Under the pieces are notes generated by a model that ran no database searches, was not told the DNA's origin, and saw nothing but the letters and a program-made list of their open reading frames with translations. Below, piece by piece: positions 1 through 7,197 of a DNA stretch of 19,767 bases; position 1 is the first letter of the stretch, and every line of letters starts with the position of its first letter. The stretch spans positions 1 to 19,767 of the forward strand of contig UQZF01000034.1 of assembly GCA_900545455.1 (NCBI GenBank), written 5' to 3'. This DNA is from an uncultured Eubacteriales bacterium. GTDB taxonomy: Bacteria > Bacillota > Clostridia > Lachnospirales > Lachnospiraceae. The translations under genes were made by a program, and so were the position numbers.

Positions 1-738
1 GTGTCCTTTAATATTAACGACACACAGGTTTTAAAGGATGTTTCGTTTAAGGTGCCTGCCGGAAAGACGCTCGGAATCATGGGTGTGACGGGCTCGGGAA
101 AGACGTCGATCATCAATCTCATGGAGCGCTTCTACGATGCGACCGAGGGAAAGGTAATGCTTGACGGCAACGACGTGAAGGACATCACGACGGAGAGTCT
201 CCGCCGCAACCTGTCCGTCGTAATGCAGGATGTTTTCCTCTTCTCCGATTCGATTAAGGAAAATATAAGCATAGGACGCAAGGACAATATAACGGATGAA
301 CTTATTGAGTCTTCGGCGCAGTCGGCGAGAGCCGCGGGATTTATTGGTAAGCTCGGCGATAAATATGAAACTGTAGTTGGTGAGCGAGGTGTCGGTCTGT
401 CGGGTGGACAGAAGCAGCGTATCAGCATAGCGAGAGCCATAGCAAAGCAGGCTCCCGTGCTCATACTTGATGATTCGACATCGGCTCTTGATATGGAGAC
501 GGAGTATGAGATTCAGAGAGAACTTGAGGCGATGAAGGATACCACAAAGATTATCATTGCGCATCGAATTTCCGCGGTAAAGCAGGCTGATGAGATTATT
601 GTCCTGTCAGGCGGAAGCATTGCCGAGAGGGGAACACACGATGAGCTCATGACAATGAAGGGAATCTATTATGATACCTACAACGCACAGTATTCCGCTT
701 CCAACTTTTTAGAGGAGGTGACAACAGATGTCGGTTAA
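1..738 (+). CDS. ABC exporter half-subunit, ATP-binding end (5' truncated by window)
   Basis: This is the C-terminal nucleotide-binding domain of an ABC-type exporter. The reading frame is open at base 1, so the membrane domain lies upstream and the GTG at base 1 is not a true start. Visible residues (window numbering): Walker A GVTGSGKT 28-35, Q-loop Q76, canonical signature LSGGQ 133-137, Walker B VLILD 153-157, D-loop SALD, and switch histidine H188. The residue after the Walker B aspartate is Asp158 instead of the catalytic Glu. The gene overlaps the next transporter gene by 11 bases and supplies its ribosome binding site (AGGAGG near 711-718), so the two are translationally coupled. With its partner it should form a heterodimeric exporter in the cytoplasmic membrane. 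The family (TM287/288, BmrCD type) exports drugs, lipids or peptides; the substrate cannot be read from sequence. Confidence 0.93.
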   Translation: MSFNINDTQVLKDVSFKVPAGKTLGIMGVTGSGKTSIINLMERFYDATEGKVMLDGNDVKDITTESLRRNLSVVMQDVFLFSDSIKENISIGRKDNITDELIESSAQSARAAGFIGKLGDKYETVVGERGVGLSGGQKQRISIARAIAKQAPVLILDDSTSALDMETEYEIQRELEAMKDTTKIIIAHRISAVKQADEIIVLSGGSIAERGTHDELMTMKGIYYDTYNAQYSASNFLEEVTTDVG

Positions 739-2512
739 TTCCTTCAGAGAGGACGAGGAACAGAAGGAGGTATTAAAGCTTGACACGCTCATGCGTCTCT
801 ACCGCTATCTGTTCAAATACGGAAAAAAGATTGTGCTCGTGCTGCTCATAATGTGCGTCACAATCGCAATCAATCTTATCAACCCGCTCATCATAGAGCG
901 CGCGGTTAACGTCCACATCGCGAACAAGGACATGAAGGGGCTCATGCTTCTCTGCCTGTTCGGTGTGGGACTCAATGTGATAAATGTGGCAGGAATCAAG
1001 CTTCGTATGTATATGCTCGCAAAAATATCCAACCAGGTGCTTCTCGACATAAGGCAGGCGGTTTACGAGCACATTCAGAAGTTAAGCTTCCACTTCTTCG
1101 ACACAAGACCTACGGGAAAGATTCTCGCGAGGGTAATCGGAGATGTCAATTCGTTAAAAAATATACTTTCGGACAGTGTGACAACGCTCATTCCCGACTT
1201 TATAACGCTTGTGGCTGTTGCGGTCATAATGCTTGTCAAGAATCCGAAGCTTGCGCTCGCATCGTTTGTGACGCTTCCTTTTCTCATAGTTGCGATGTCG
1301 ATTATCGAGAAGCTCGGACACAAGAGATGGCAGTCGTTCCGCAAAAAGACCTCGAACATGAACGCATATCTCCACGAAAACCTCTCGGGAATCAGGGTTG
1401 TGCAGAGCTTTGCGGCGGAGGACGAGTCGCTTGAGAGCTTCAGCGAGCTCGTAGACGAGCAGAAAAAGGCGTTTGTCGGTGCGGTCAGAGTGTCTGATAT
1501 GTTCAGCCCTACGATTGAGATAAGCTGGGGTGTGGGCGGATTTTTACTGTACTTCATCGGAATCAGGGTTCTCGGCGTCGGAGCTGTCGGCGTAGGTACC
1601 TTCATGGCATTCACATCGTACCTGTCGATGTTTTGGAGCCCGATAAGAAATCTGGCTAACTTCTATAATAAGATTATCACCAACATCTCGGCGGCAGAGC
1701 GGGTATTCGACATTCTCGATACCGAGCCTGACATCCGCGACGAGGAGGGTGCGACGAAGCTTCATAAGATTGAGGGAAGAGTTGAGTTTGACCATGTATC
1801 CTTCGCTTACTCGGATGAGCCTGACGTCATGGTTTTAAAGGATGTGAGCTTTAAGGTTAAGCAGGGCGAGACGATCGCGCTTGTCGGACCTACGGGTGCG
1901 GGCAAATCTACGGTAATCAACCTTGTGAGCCGTTTTTACAACGCTACTAAGGGACGCGTGCTCGTCGATGACACCGACGTAAAGAGCGTCACGCTTAAAA
2001 GCCTCAGAGAGCAGATGGGCATCATGACTCAGGATAATTTCCTGTTCTCGGGTACGATAAAGGAAAATATTCGTTACGGCAAGCTTGATGCCACGGACGA
2101 GGAGATTATCGAGGCGGCAAAGTCGGTTCACGCGCATGATTTTATCATGAAGCTTGATAAGGGCTATGACACTGAGATTAATGAGCGGGGCACAAGACTT
2201 TCCAACGGTCAGAGACAGCTCATTGCGTTTGCGAGAACGATGATAAGCAAGCCGCAGATACTCATTCTCGATGAGGCGACCTCGAGCATAGACACGCACA
2301 CGGAGGCACTCGTTCAGCAGGGAATCGAGGCGATGCTTGCGGGCAGAACCTCATTTGTAATCGCGCACAGGCTCTCGACCATTAAGAATGCCGACCGTAT
2401 TTTTGTCATTGATGACGGTCAAATTAAGGAGGAGGGAAGCCACGAGGAGCTTCTCGCAGCCAAGGGAGCATACTACAACCTTTATGCTGCTCAATTTAAG
2501 AACCTGGCATAG
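728..2512 (+). CDS. ABC exporter half-subunit, membrane plus ATP-binding domains
   Basis: A complete 594-residue half-transporter. The N-terminal half (about residues 30-320) is a six-helix exporter membrane domain, containing the coupling-helix region around HFFDTRPTGKILARV. The C-terminal half is the ATPase: Walker A GPTGAGKST 387-395, Walker B ILILD 511-515 followed by the catalytic Glu516, and a switch histidine in VIAHRLS. Its signature is LSNGQ (491-495), not LSGGQ. The partner upstream has a normal signature but lacks the catalytic Glu, so the two defects fall in the same composite ATP site. This is the hallmark of asymmetric heterodimeric exporters. The ATG at 728 is preceded by AGGAGGTG and overlaps the upstream stop. 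No clear terminator follows, so read-through into the next gene is possible. Confidence 0.96.
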   Translation: MSVNSFREDEEQKEVLKLDTLMRLYRYLFKYGKKIVLVLLIMCVTIAINLINPLIIERAVNVHIANKDMKGLMLLCLFGVGLNVINVAGIKLRMYMLAKISNQVLLDIRQAVYEHIQKLSFHFFDTRPTGKILARVIGDVNSLKNILSDSVTTLIPDFITLVAVAVIMLVKNPKLALASFVTLPFLIVAMSIIEKLGHKRWQSFRKKTSNMNAYLHENLSGIRVVQSFAAEDESLESFSELVDEQKKAFVGAVRVSDMFSPTIEISWGVGGFLLYFIGIRVLGVGAVGVGTFMAFTSYLSMFWSPIRNLANFYNKIITNISAAERVFDILDTEPDIRDEEGATKLHKIEGRVEFDHVSFAYSDEPDVMVLKDVSFKVKQGETIALVGPTGAGKSTVINLVSRFYNATKGRVLVDDTDVKSVTLKSLREQMGIMTQDNFLFSGTIKENIRYGKLDATDEEIIEAAKSVHAHDFIMKLDKGYDTEINERGTRLSNGQRQLIAFARTMISKPQILILDEATSSIDTHTEALVQQGIEAMLAGRTSFVIAHRLSTIKNADRIFVIDDGQIKEEGSHEELLAAKGAYYNLYAAQFKNLA

Positions 2513-2619
2513 TATAAAATATGTGCCATAAGGACTATTGATAAGGGCTGATGTAGTGGTGTATTCTTATAGTAATGTTTTATCACTTTACAGGGGCAGG
2601 AGATAGGAGGACATTATTA

Positions 2620-3396
2620 ATGAAGTTTTGTACAAAGTGTGGAAGACCTCTTCAGGATGGCGAAGTATGTAACTGCCAGACAGAGAATGCACAGCCACAG
2701 GCAGAGAACGTGCAGGCTGAGAATGTACAGCCACAGACAGCAGAGCAGGCACCGGAGGCTGCAACAGCAGCGGCACAGCCGGCAGCTAAGCCTATTATAA
2801 CCAAGGAGCAGGCTACTGAAATTTCCAAAGGAATGTTGGCATTTGCAAAGGAATTTGTTAAGAATCCGGTTGGGGCGAGCGAGGCAGTTGTAGGTGAGCA
2901 TTCACTTGCCACTGTTGCGGGACTTGTTGTGGTTAATGCGGCAGCAGAGCTTATTTATAAGATTGTAAGATTGATTGTATGGACAGCTAAGTATGGTTCC
3001 TACGGAATTGCAGACTGGCTCAAGACAATATTCTGTACAATTTTATGGTGGATAGCTATACCGGCAGCACTCGCAGGACTTATCTGGGTATGCGGTAAGT
3101 TCGTTCAGAAACAGGAAGTCAACTTTAAGACAGCTCTCAGCGTGTTTGCAATCCCTGCACTTCCGCTTTTGGTATTTACCGTTGTTAAGCTTTTACAGCT
3201 TGTTCTTACACATTCATTCTTTGGTGTAATTTTCAGTGTAATAACAACAGCAATCAGCGGTATGATGCTCTACCTTACGGGTGTTGGCATTGTTAAGATT
3301 CTTCCTAGAGAGAATAAGAACTTTGTTTATTCAATCGGAATTATCTGTGCAGGACTTTGGTTTGTAAATTGGCTTGTAACAGTAGCAATTTTCTAA
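2620..3396 (+). CDS. zinc-ribbon membrane protein, function unknown
   Basis: A 258-residue protein that I cannot assign to a known function. It starts with a short zinc ribbon (CTKCGRPL then CNC within the first 20 residues). A low-complexity Gln/Glu/Ala/Pro linker follows (about 21-57), with repeated QAEN-type units. The C-terminal half has several hydrophobic segments, for example around WWIAIPAALAGLIWVCG and ALPLLVFTVVKLLQLVL, and looks like a multi-pass membrane domain. The start at 2620 is chosen because AGGAGG sits at 2605-2610 and the zinc ribbon begins at once; an upstream in-frame ATG at 2575 has no such site. This layout, a cytoplasmic ribbon tethered to a polytopic membrane region, is common among uncharacterised Firmicutes proteins. 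The gene ends in a strong terminator, so it is either monocistronic or the last gene of the ABC unit. Confidence 0.85.
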   Translation: MKFCTKCGRPLQDGEVCNCQTENAQPQAENVQAENVQPQTAEQAPEAATAAAQPAAKPIITKEQATEISKGMLAFAKEFVKNPVGASEAVVGEHSLATVAGLVVVNAAAELIYKIVRLIVWTAKYGSYGIADWLKTIFCTILWWIAIPAALAGLIWVCGKFVQKQEVNFKTALSVFAIPALPLLVFTVVKLLQLVLTHSFFGVIFSVITTAISGMMLYLTGVGIVKILPRENKNFVYSIGIICAGLWFVNWLVTVAIF

Positions 3397-3415
3397 TATA
3401 ATATATGGAGTCCAT

Positions 3416-3457
3416 AAGACTCTTCGTCAGCGTAGCTGTGGACGAAGAGTCTTTTTT
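3416..3457 (+). terminator. Rho-independent terminator after zinc-ribbon gene
   Basis: Perfect 13-bp arms (AAGACTCTTCGTC at 3416-3428 and its complement at 3441-3453) surround a 12-base loop, and a run of T ends the hairpin at 3452-3457. It lies 20 bases after the stop codon. Confidence 0.93.
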
Positions 3458-3467
3458 GTTCTATAAT
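3439..3467 (+). promoter_or_regulatory. possible sigma-A promoter for the Nudix unit
   Basis: TGGACG (3439-3444), a 17-base spacer and a perfect TATAAT (3462-3467). The -35 matches consensus at four of six positions and lies inside the terminator stem of the upstream gene. It is placed correctly to drive the 3514-7031 gene run. The -10 is convincing; the -35 is only fair. Confidence 0.45.
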
Positions 3468-3513
3468 AAAAGAAACAGATGTAAAAAATAAGCTTGTGAA
3501 AGGAAGTTATACT

Positions 3514-4209
3514 ATGTATCTGGAAAAATATGAGCAGTATCTGGGAACAGGTGAGAGAAATGAACAAGGTTTGGATCTCAAGACATTTCTTGAGGAGTAT
3601 AATCCTAAGCTTTACGACACCCCGGCCAACACGGTTGACAACCTTATATTTACTTATGTTGAGGACAACGGACAGAAGAGACTTGGAAAGCTTCTGCTTA
3701 TAAAGAGAGGAAATCATCCTTCAATCGGCTGGTGGGCATTGCCGGGGGGCTTTGTTGATTTCAGAGAGAACCTTGAGGATGCGGCAGCGAGAGAACTTGA
3801 GGAGGAGACGGGTCTCAAGGGCGTGAAGGGCGTTCAGCTCGGAAGCTACGGTGATTATGACCGGGATCCGCGGACCAGAATTATCACGACGGCGTATGTG
3901 TTTGTTGAGGAGGAGGGAAAGCTTACAGCCACGGCGGGAGATGACGCTGCGGATGCAGGCTGGTTTTCAATGAGAGTAGTGAAAGCCGGAGAGGCGGCAG
4001 ACAGTACTGAAGAACTCAAGAAAGAATTTTTCGATATTGAATTTGAATGCGGCGAAATCCGTCCGACGGCGAGAGTGCTCGTGACGACGGACAGCAGAAA
4101 TCTTCTTGTAAAGAAAGATTATAAGATAGTGAGCAATAATCTCATCGCAGCAGACCATGCAGCGATTATTCTGAACGGGTATGATTATGTCACGGAGCAT
4201 CTGAATTAA
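3514..4209 (+). CDS. Nudix hydrolase
   Basis: A 231-residue hydrolase of nucleoside diphosphates linked to another moiety; the exact substrate is unknown. The full Nudix box is present at residues 79-101: G79, E85, R93-E94-L95, E97-E98, G100-L101, which fits GX5EX7REUXEEXGU and gives the Mg-binding helix. An LPGG turn stands just before it. About 130 residues follow the box, longer than the minimal Nudix fold; I see no second recognisable domain there. The ATG at 3514 is preferred over the in-frame GTG at 3496 because AAGGA lies about nine bases before it. It is the first gene of a closely spaced same-strand run with the pyrophosphatase, flavin reductase-like and kinase genes. Together they suggest nucleotide and cofactor housekeeping. 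Confidence 0.93.
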   Translation: MYLEKYEQYLGTGERNEQGLDLKTFLEEYNPKLYDTPANTVDNLIFTYVEDNGQKRLGKLLLIKRGNHPSIGWWALPGGFVDFRENLEDAAARELEEETGLKGVKGVQLGSYGDYDRDPRTRIITTAYVFVEEEGKLTATAGDDAADAGWFSMRVVKAGEAADSTEELKKEFFDIEFECGEIRPTARVLVTTDSRNLLVKKDYKIVSNNLIAADHAAIILNGYDYVTEHLN

Positions 4210-4252
4210 AGGGAACACGGACATGAAATTTGCTTGGAAGTGAGGACTGATT

Positions 4253-5902
4253 ATGGAGAAAAAGAAGGTAGTTGTTATCGGACACAAGAATCCCGACACG
4301 GATTCCATCTGTTCAGCCATAGCATATGCGAGACTTAAAAACAAGCTCGATGCGGAGACGGAGTACGTTCCGCTTCGCGCAGGACAGCTGAACGAGGAGA
4401 CGCAGTATGTTTTGAAGCAGTTCGGCATAAGCGCACCCCAGTATGTAACGGATGTAAAAAGTCAGGTAAAGGATATAGAGATTAGAAAGATTGATGGGGT
4501 CGACAGGAACATCTCAATCAAGGCGGCATGGAAGCTTATGAGGGATATGGGAGTTGTGACACTCCCAATAACCAATGACAATAAACTTGAGGGACTTATC
4601 ACCATCGCGGATATTGCGACCTCCTACATGGACGTTCATGACAGCACGACACTGTCGACAGCACGCACGGTGTGCCGTAACATCGTCGAGACGCTTGACG
4701 GTGAGCTCATAATCGGTGACGAGAACCATGTGTTTGACAGGGGAAAGGTGCTTGTCGCGGCGGCAAATCCCGACCTCATGGAGTCTTACATCAAGATGGG
4801 AGACATAGTTATTCTCGGAAACCGCTACGAGTCGCAGCTCTGCGCGATTGAGATGCAGGCAGGCTGTATCGTGGTGTGCGAGGGAGCGCCCGTTTCAATG
4901 ACAATAAAGAAGCTTGCGGTCGAGAACCACTGCACAATCATAAGCACGCCGCACGATACGTTTACGGCGTCGAGACTTATAAACCAGTCCGTGCCGATAA
5001 GTTTTTTTATGAGGACGGAGGGACTTATAACTTTCAGCACCGAGGCGTATACTGACGAGGTGCGTCAGGTTATGGCAAAAAAGAGGCACCGCGACTTCCC
5101 TGTTCACGACGAGCAGGGACGCTATATAGGTATGATTTCCAGAAGAAATCTTCTCGGGATGGGCAAAAAGCAGATTATCATGGTCGATCACAACGAGGCG
5201 AAGCAGGCAGTCGACGGAATAGACCAGGCGGAGATTCTTGAGATTATCGATCATCATAAGCTCGGTGCGGTTGAGACGATGAATCCCGTATTTTTCCGCA
5301 ATCAGCCGCTTGGATGTACAGCGACGATTATATATCAGATGTACAATGAAAATCATGTGGACATAGACAAAAAGACGGCGGGACTCATGTGTTCGGCAAT
5401 CCTTTCTGACACACTCATGTTCCGTTCACCGACCTGTACCCCTGCCGATGTTGCAGCAGCCAAAGCGCTTGCGGAGACGGCGGGAATAGACATTGAGGAG
5501 TATGCGGTAAAAATGTTCCGTGCGGGAAGCAACTTAAAGGACAAGACACCGCAGGAGATTTTTTCGCAGGATTACAAGAGATTCTCGGTCAATGACATCA
5601 ACTTTGGCGTCGGACAGATTTCCTCGATGGACGAGGAGGAACTCTTAGACATCAAGGACAAAATCATGCCTTACATGAAGGAACAGCTTGCAAGCCAGGG
5701 AATTAACATGATATTTTTCATGCTCACGAACATGATTGCGACTGAGACGCTTCTCATAGCACTCGGAAACGGTGCGGGAGATGTCATTGAAAATGGATTT
5801 GATGCACCGAAGCTTGAGGAAGGTGTGTACAGGCTTGAGGGTGTTGTGTCGCGTAAGAAACAGTTGATTCCGGAGATCCTGACGGTTCTGTCAAATGAAT
5901 AA
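4253..5902 (+). CDS. CBS-domain manganese-dependent inorganic pyrophosphatase (family II, DHH)
   Basis: A 549-residue cytoplasmic enzyme predicted to hydrolyse pyrophosphate to two phosphates. The DHH-type metal site is spread along the chain: GHKNPDTDS at 10-18 (H11, D15, D17), DHNE at 312-315 and DHH at 333-335. The C-terminal DHHA2 domain ends with the substrate-binding SRKK at 533-536. A large regulatory insert splits the catalytic N-terminal part: a first CBS repeat (about 65-125, with the GLITIADIA signature), a DRTGG-like middle section, and a second CBS repeat (about 250-305, with YIGMISRRNLL). In this subfamily the CBS pair binds adenine nucleotides, AMP/ADP inhibiting and ATP or diadenosine polyphosphates activating. 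That ligand behaviour is family knowledge, not visible here. The start lies 43 bases after the Nudix stop. Confidence 0.95.
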   Translation: MEKKKVVVIGHKNPDTDSICSAIAYARLKNKLDAETEYVPLRAGQLNEETQYVLKQFGISAPQYVTDVKSQVKDIEIRKIDGVDRNISIKAAWKLMRDMGVVTLPITNDNKLEGLITIADIATSYMDVHDSTTLSTARTVCRNIVETLDGELIIGDENHVFDRGKVLVAAANPDLMESYIKMGDIVILGNRYESQLCAIEMQAGCIVVCEGAPVSMTIKKLAVENHCTIISTPHDTFTASRLINQSVPISFFMRTEGLITFSTEAYTDEVRQVMAKKRHRDFPVHDEQGRYIGMISRRNLLGMGKKQIIMVDHNEAKQAVDGIDQAEILEIIDHHKLGAVETMNPVFFRNQPLGCTATIIYQMYNENHVDIDKKTAGLMCSAILSDTLMFRSPTCTPADVAAAKALAETAGIDIEEYAVKMFRAGSNLKDKTPQEIFSQDYKRFSVNDINFGVGQISSMDEEELLDIKDKIMPYMKEQLASQGINMIFFMLTNMIATETLLIALGNGAGDVIENGFDAPKLEEGVYRLEGVVSRKKQLIPEILTVLSNE

Positions 5903-5920
5903 TAAGAAAAGGAAATATAT

Positions 5921-6541
5921 ATGGGAAAGATAAGCTGGAAGCCGGGAAATATGCTCTACCCGGTCCCTGCGGTGATGGTGAGCTGCAAAAGGGAAAATGA
6001 AAAGCCGAATATTATAACTGTTGCATGGGCGGGCACAACCAACACCAATCCCGCCATGGTATCAATATCTGTAAGACCGGAGAGATACTCGTATGACATC
6101 ATAAAGGAAACAGGGGAATTTGTAATAAATCTTGTTACCAAGGAACTTGTGTATGCTACGGATTTCTGCGGAGTACGTTCAGGCAGAGATGTGGATAAAT
6201 TTGCCGAGATGAAGCTTCATGAGGCGGAATCTAAGGTGGTCAAGGCTCCGGGAATTATGGAGAGTCCCGTTAATATAGAATGCCGCGTTGTGAGCGAGCA
6301 GCCGCTCGGAAGCCACACGATGTTTCTCGCCAAGGTTGTGAATGTGAATGTGGATGACAGACATATGGATGAGAACGGAAGATTTAATCTCAATTCATCG
6401 GGGCTTGTCGCTTATTCGCACGGCGAGTATTTTGAACTTGGAAAAAAACTGGGGAAGTTCGGATTCTCGGTTCAGAAGCCGGCAGCGTCCAAGAAGAAAA
6501 ATCCAAAGCGAAAGGATGTTAAAAAACATGAAAAAAGATAA
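5921..6541 (+). CDS. flavin reductase-like (flavoredoxin-type) FMN-binding protein
   Basis: A 206-residue protein of the flavin reductase-like split-barrel family, probably binding FMN in the cytoplasm. The N-terminal pattern is typical of the family: a PVPAVMVSC strand, NIITVAWAGTTNTNPAMVSISV, then RYSYDIIKETGEFVINLV. A VNIECRV strand and an LAKVVNVNVDD strand follow. The last 20 or so residues are very rich in Lys and Arg, an unusual basic tail that could contact nucleic acid or may simply be unstructured. The start at 5921 has AGGAAA about 12 bases upstream and lies 18 bases after the pyrophosphatase stop. The end overlaps the next gene by 14 bases. The electron donor and acceptor cannot be read. 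Confidence 0.88.
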   Translation: MGKISWKPGNMLYPVPAVMVSCKRENEKPNIITVAWAGTTNTNPAMVSISVRPERYSYDIIKETGEFVINLVTKELVYATDFCGVRSGRDVDKFAEMKLHEAESKVVKAPGIMESPVNIECRVVSEQPLGSHTMFLAKVVNVNVDDRHMDENGRFNLNSSGLVAYSHGEYFELGKKLGKFGFSVQKPAASKKKNPKRKDVKKHEKR

Positions 6542-7031
6542 TGTTATCCTTATAGGAATGCCGGGAGTCGGAAAAAGCACTGTGGGAGTGGTTCTGGCTA
6601 AAATCCTTGGCTATCATTTTATTGACACCGACCTTGTGATTCAGGAGAAGGAAGGAAAACTTTTAAAGGAAATAATTGCCGCCGAGGGTAATGATGGGTT
6701 CCTCAGGACGGAGGATAGAATAAATGCTGAACTCGAGGCAGAGCATTCCGTCATCGCGCCGGGCGGAAGCGTTGTGTACGGTGAGAATGCGATGAAACAT
6801 TTCAAGGACATAGGAACCGTTGTCTATCTCAAAGCCTCCTACGAGATGATTAACGAGAGATTGTCCAACCTTGAGGGACGCGGAGTTGTGCTTAAGGAAG
6901 GACAGACACTCAAAGACCTTTATGATGAACGTTGCGTTTTGTATGAAAAGTATGCTGATTTTACGGTTGACGAGCAGGGACGAAACCTTGCGGATACGGC
7001 GAGGGCGGTTGCATCCTTAGTAAGAGCTTAA
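6528..7031 (+). CDS. shikimate kinase-like P-loop kinase
   Basis: A 167-residue P-loop kinase most like shikimate kinase, which phosphorylates shikimate in the chorismate pathway. Visible: Walker A GMPGVGKST near the N-terminus, FIDTDLVI with the two metal/substrate Asp residues, Arg in FLRTEDRI at the shikimate-binding position, a lid Arg in GRGVVL and a final Arg in DERCVLYEKYADF. Two family motifs diverge: the usual GGG substrate loop reads PGGS, and the usual RPLL lid reads RGVV. The start at 6528 gives a normal-length protein and has AAAGGA at 6511-6516; the longer frame from 6348 runs inside the flavin reductase gene and is rejected. No other aromatic-pathway gene is nearby, so the name describes the family and not a proven substrate. 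Confidence 0.82.
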   Translation: MKKDNVILIGMPGVGKSTVGVVLAKILGYHFIDTDLVIQEKEGKLLKEIIAAEGNDGFLRTEDRINAELEAEHSVIAPGGSVVYGENAMKHFKDIGTVVYLKASYEMINERLSNLEGRGVVLKEGQTLKDLYDERCVLYEKYADFTVDEQGRNLADTARAVASLVRA

Positions 7032-7069
7032 TGGGAAATATTAACAAATTTTTTTAAATGTTTGTAACA

Positions 7070-7161
7070 TTTTGTAACAATCTGCGTAAAAAATATCCTG
7101 TTTTTTACAAAAAAACCTTTACAAATCAAGGATTTCTTGGTAGTATGTATTTGTTACAAAA
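7070..7161. repeat. 11-bp inverted repeat flanking the murein hydrolase promoter
   Basis: TTTTGTAACAA at 7070-7080 and its exact reverse complement TTGTTACAAAA at 7151-7161 enclose the -35 and -10 elements. A further direct repeat (TTTGTAACAT / TTTGTAACAA, 10-base period, 7061-7080) makes the left arm a double site, and the right arm also carries a second half-site. Together they form a symmetric pair of tandem half-sites. Confidence 0.8.
7118..7146 (+). promoter_or_regulatory. sigma-A promoter of the M23 hydrolase
   Basis: TTTACA (7118-7123), a 17-base spacer and TAGTAT (7141-7146), five of six consensus matches in each box. A start near 7153 would give a leader of about 45 bases before the ATG at 7198. 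Confidence 0.7.
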
Positions 7162-7168
7162 TTGTTAA
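7152..7168 (+). promoter_or_regulatory. candidate WalR (YycF) box
   Basis: TGTTAC, five bases, TGTTAA: an exact fit to the published WalR pattern TGTWAH-N5-TGTWAH. It overlaps the predicted transcription start, right after the -10. The gene behind it encodes a cell-wall M23 hydrolase, the classic target class of WalR. Binding is inferred; no walRK genes are identified in this window. Confidence 0.5.
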
Positions 7169-7197
7169 GTAAGTTCTTACATTTTTTGGAGGATGAT

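Noticed and set aside
2513..2619. Promoter for the zinc-ribbon gene (TTGATA near 2538 with TATTCT)
   Set aside because: The spacing of 18 and the weak -10 make it no better than chance in this AT-rich gap; nothing else clear is seen there.
6348..6527. 60-codon N-terminal extension of the shikimate kinase-like protein
   Set aside because: It lies entirely within the flavin reductase gene in another frame and has no domain; the start at 6528 gives the usual family length.
7063..7078. Second WalR box at TGTAAC-N4-TGTAAC
   Set aside because: Spacing is four bases, not five, so it does not meet the pattern. Kept only as part of the repeat arrangement.
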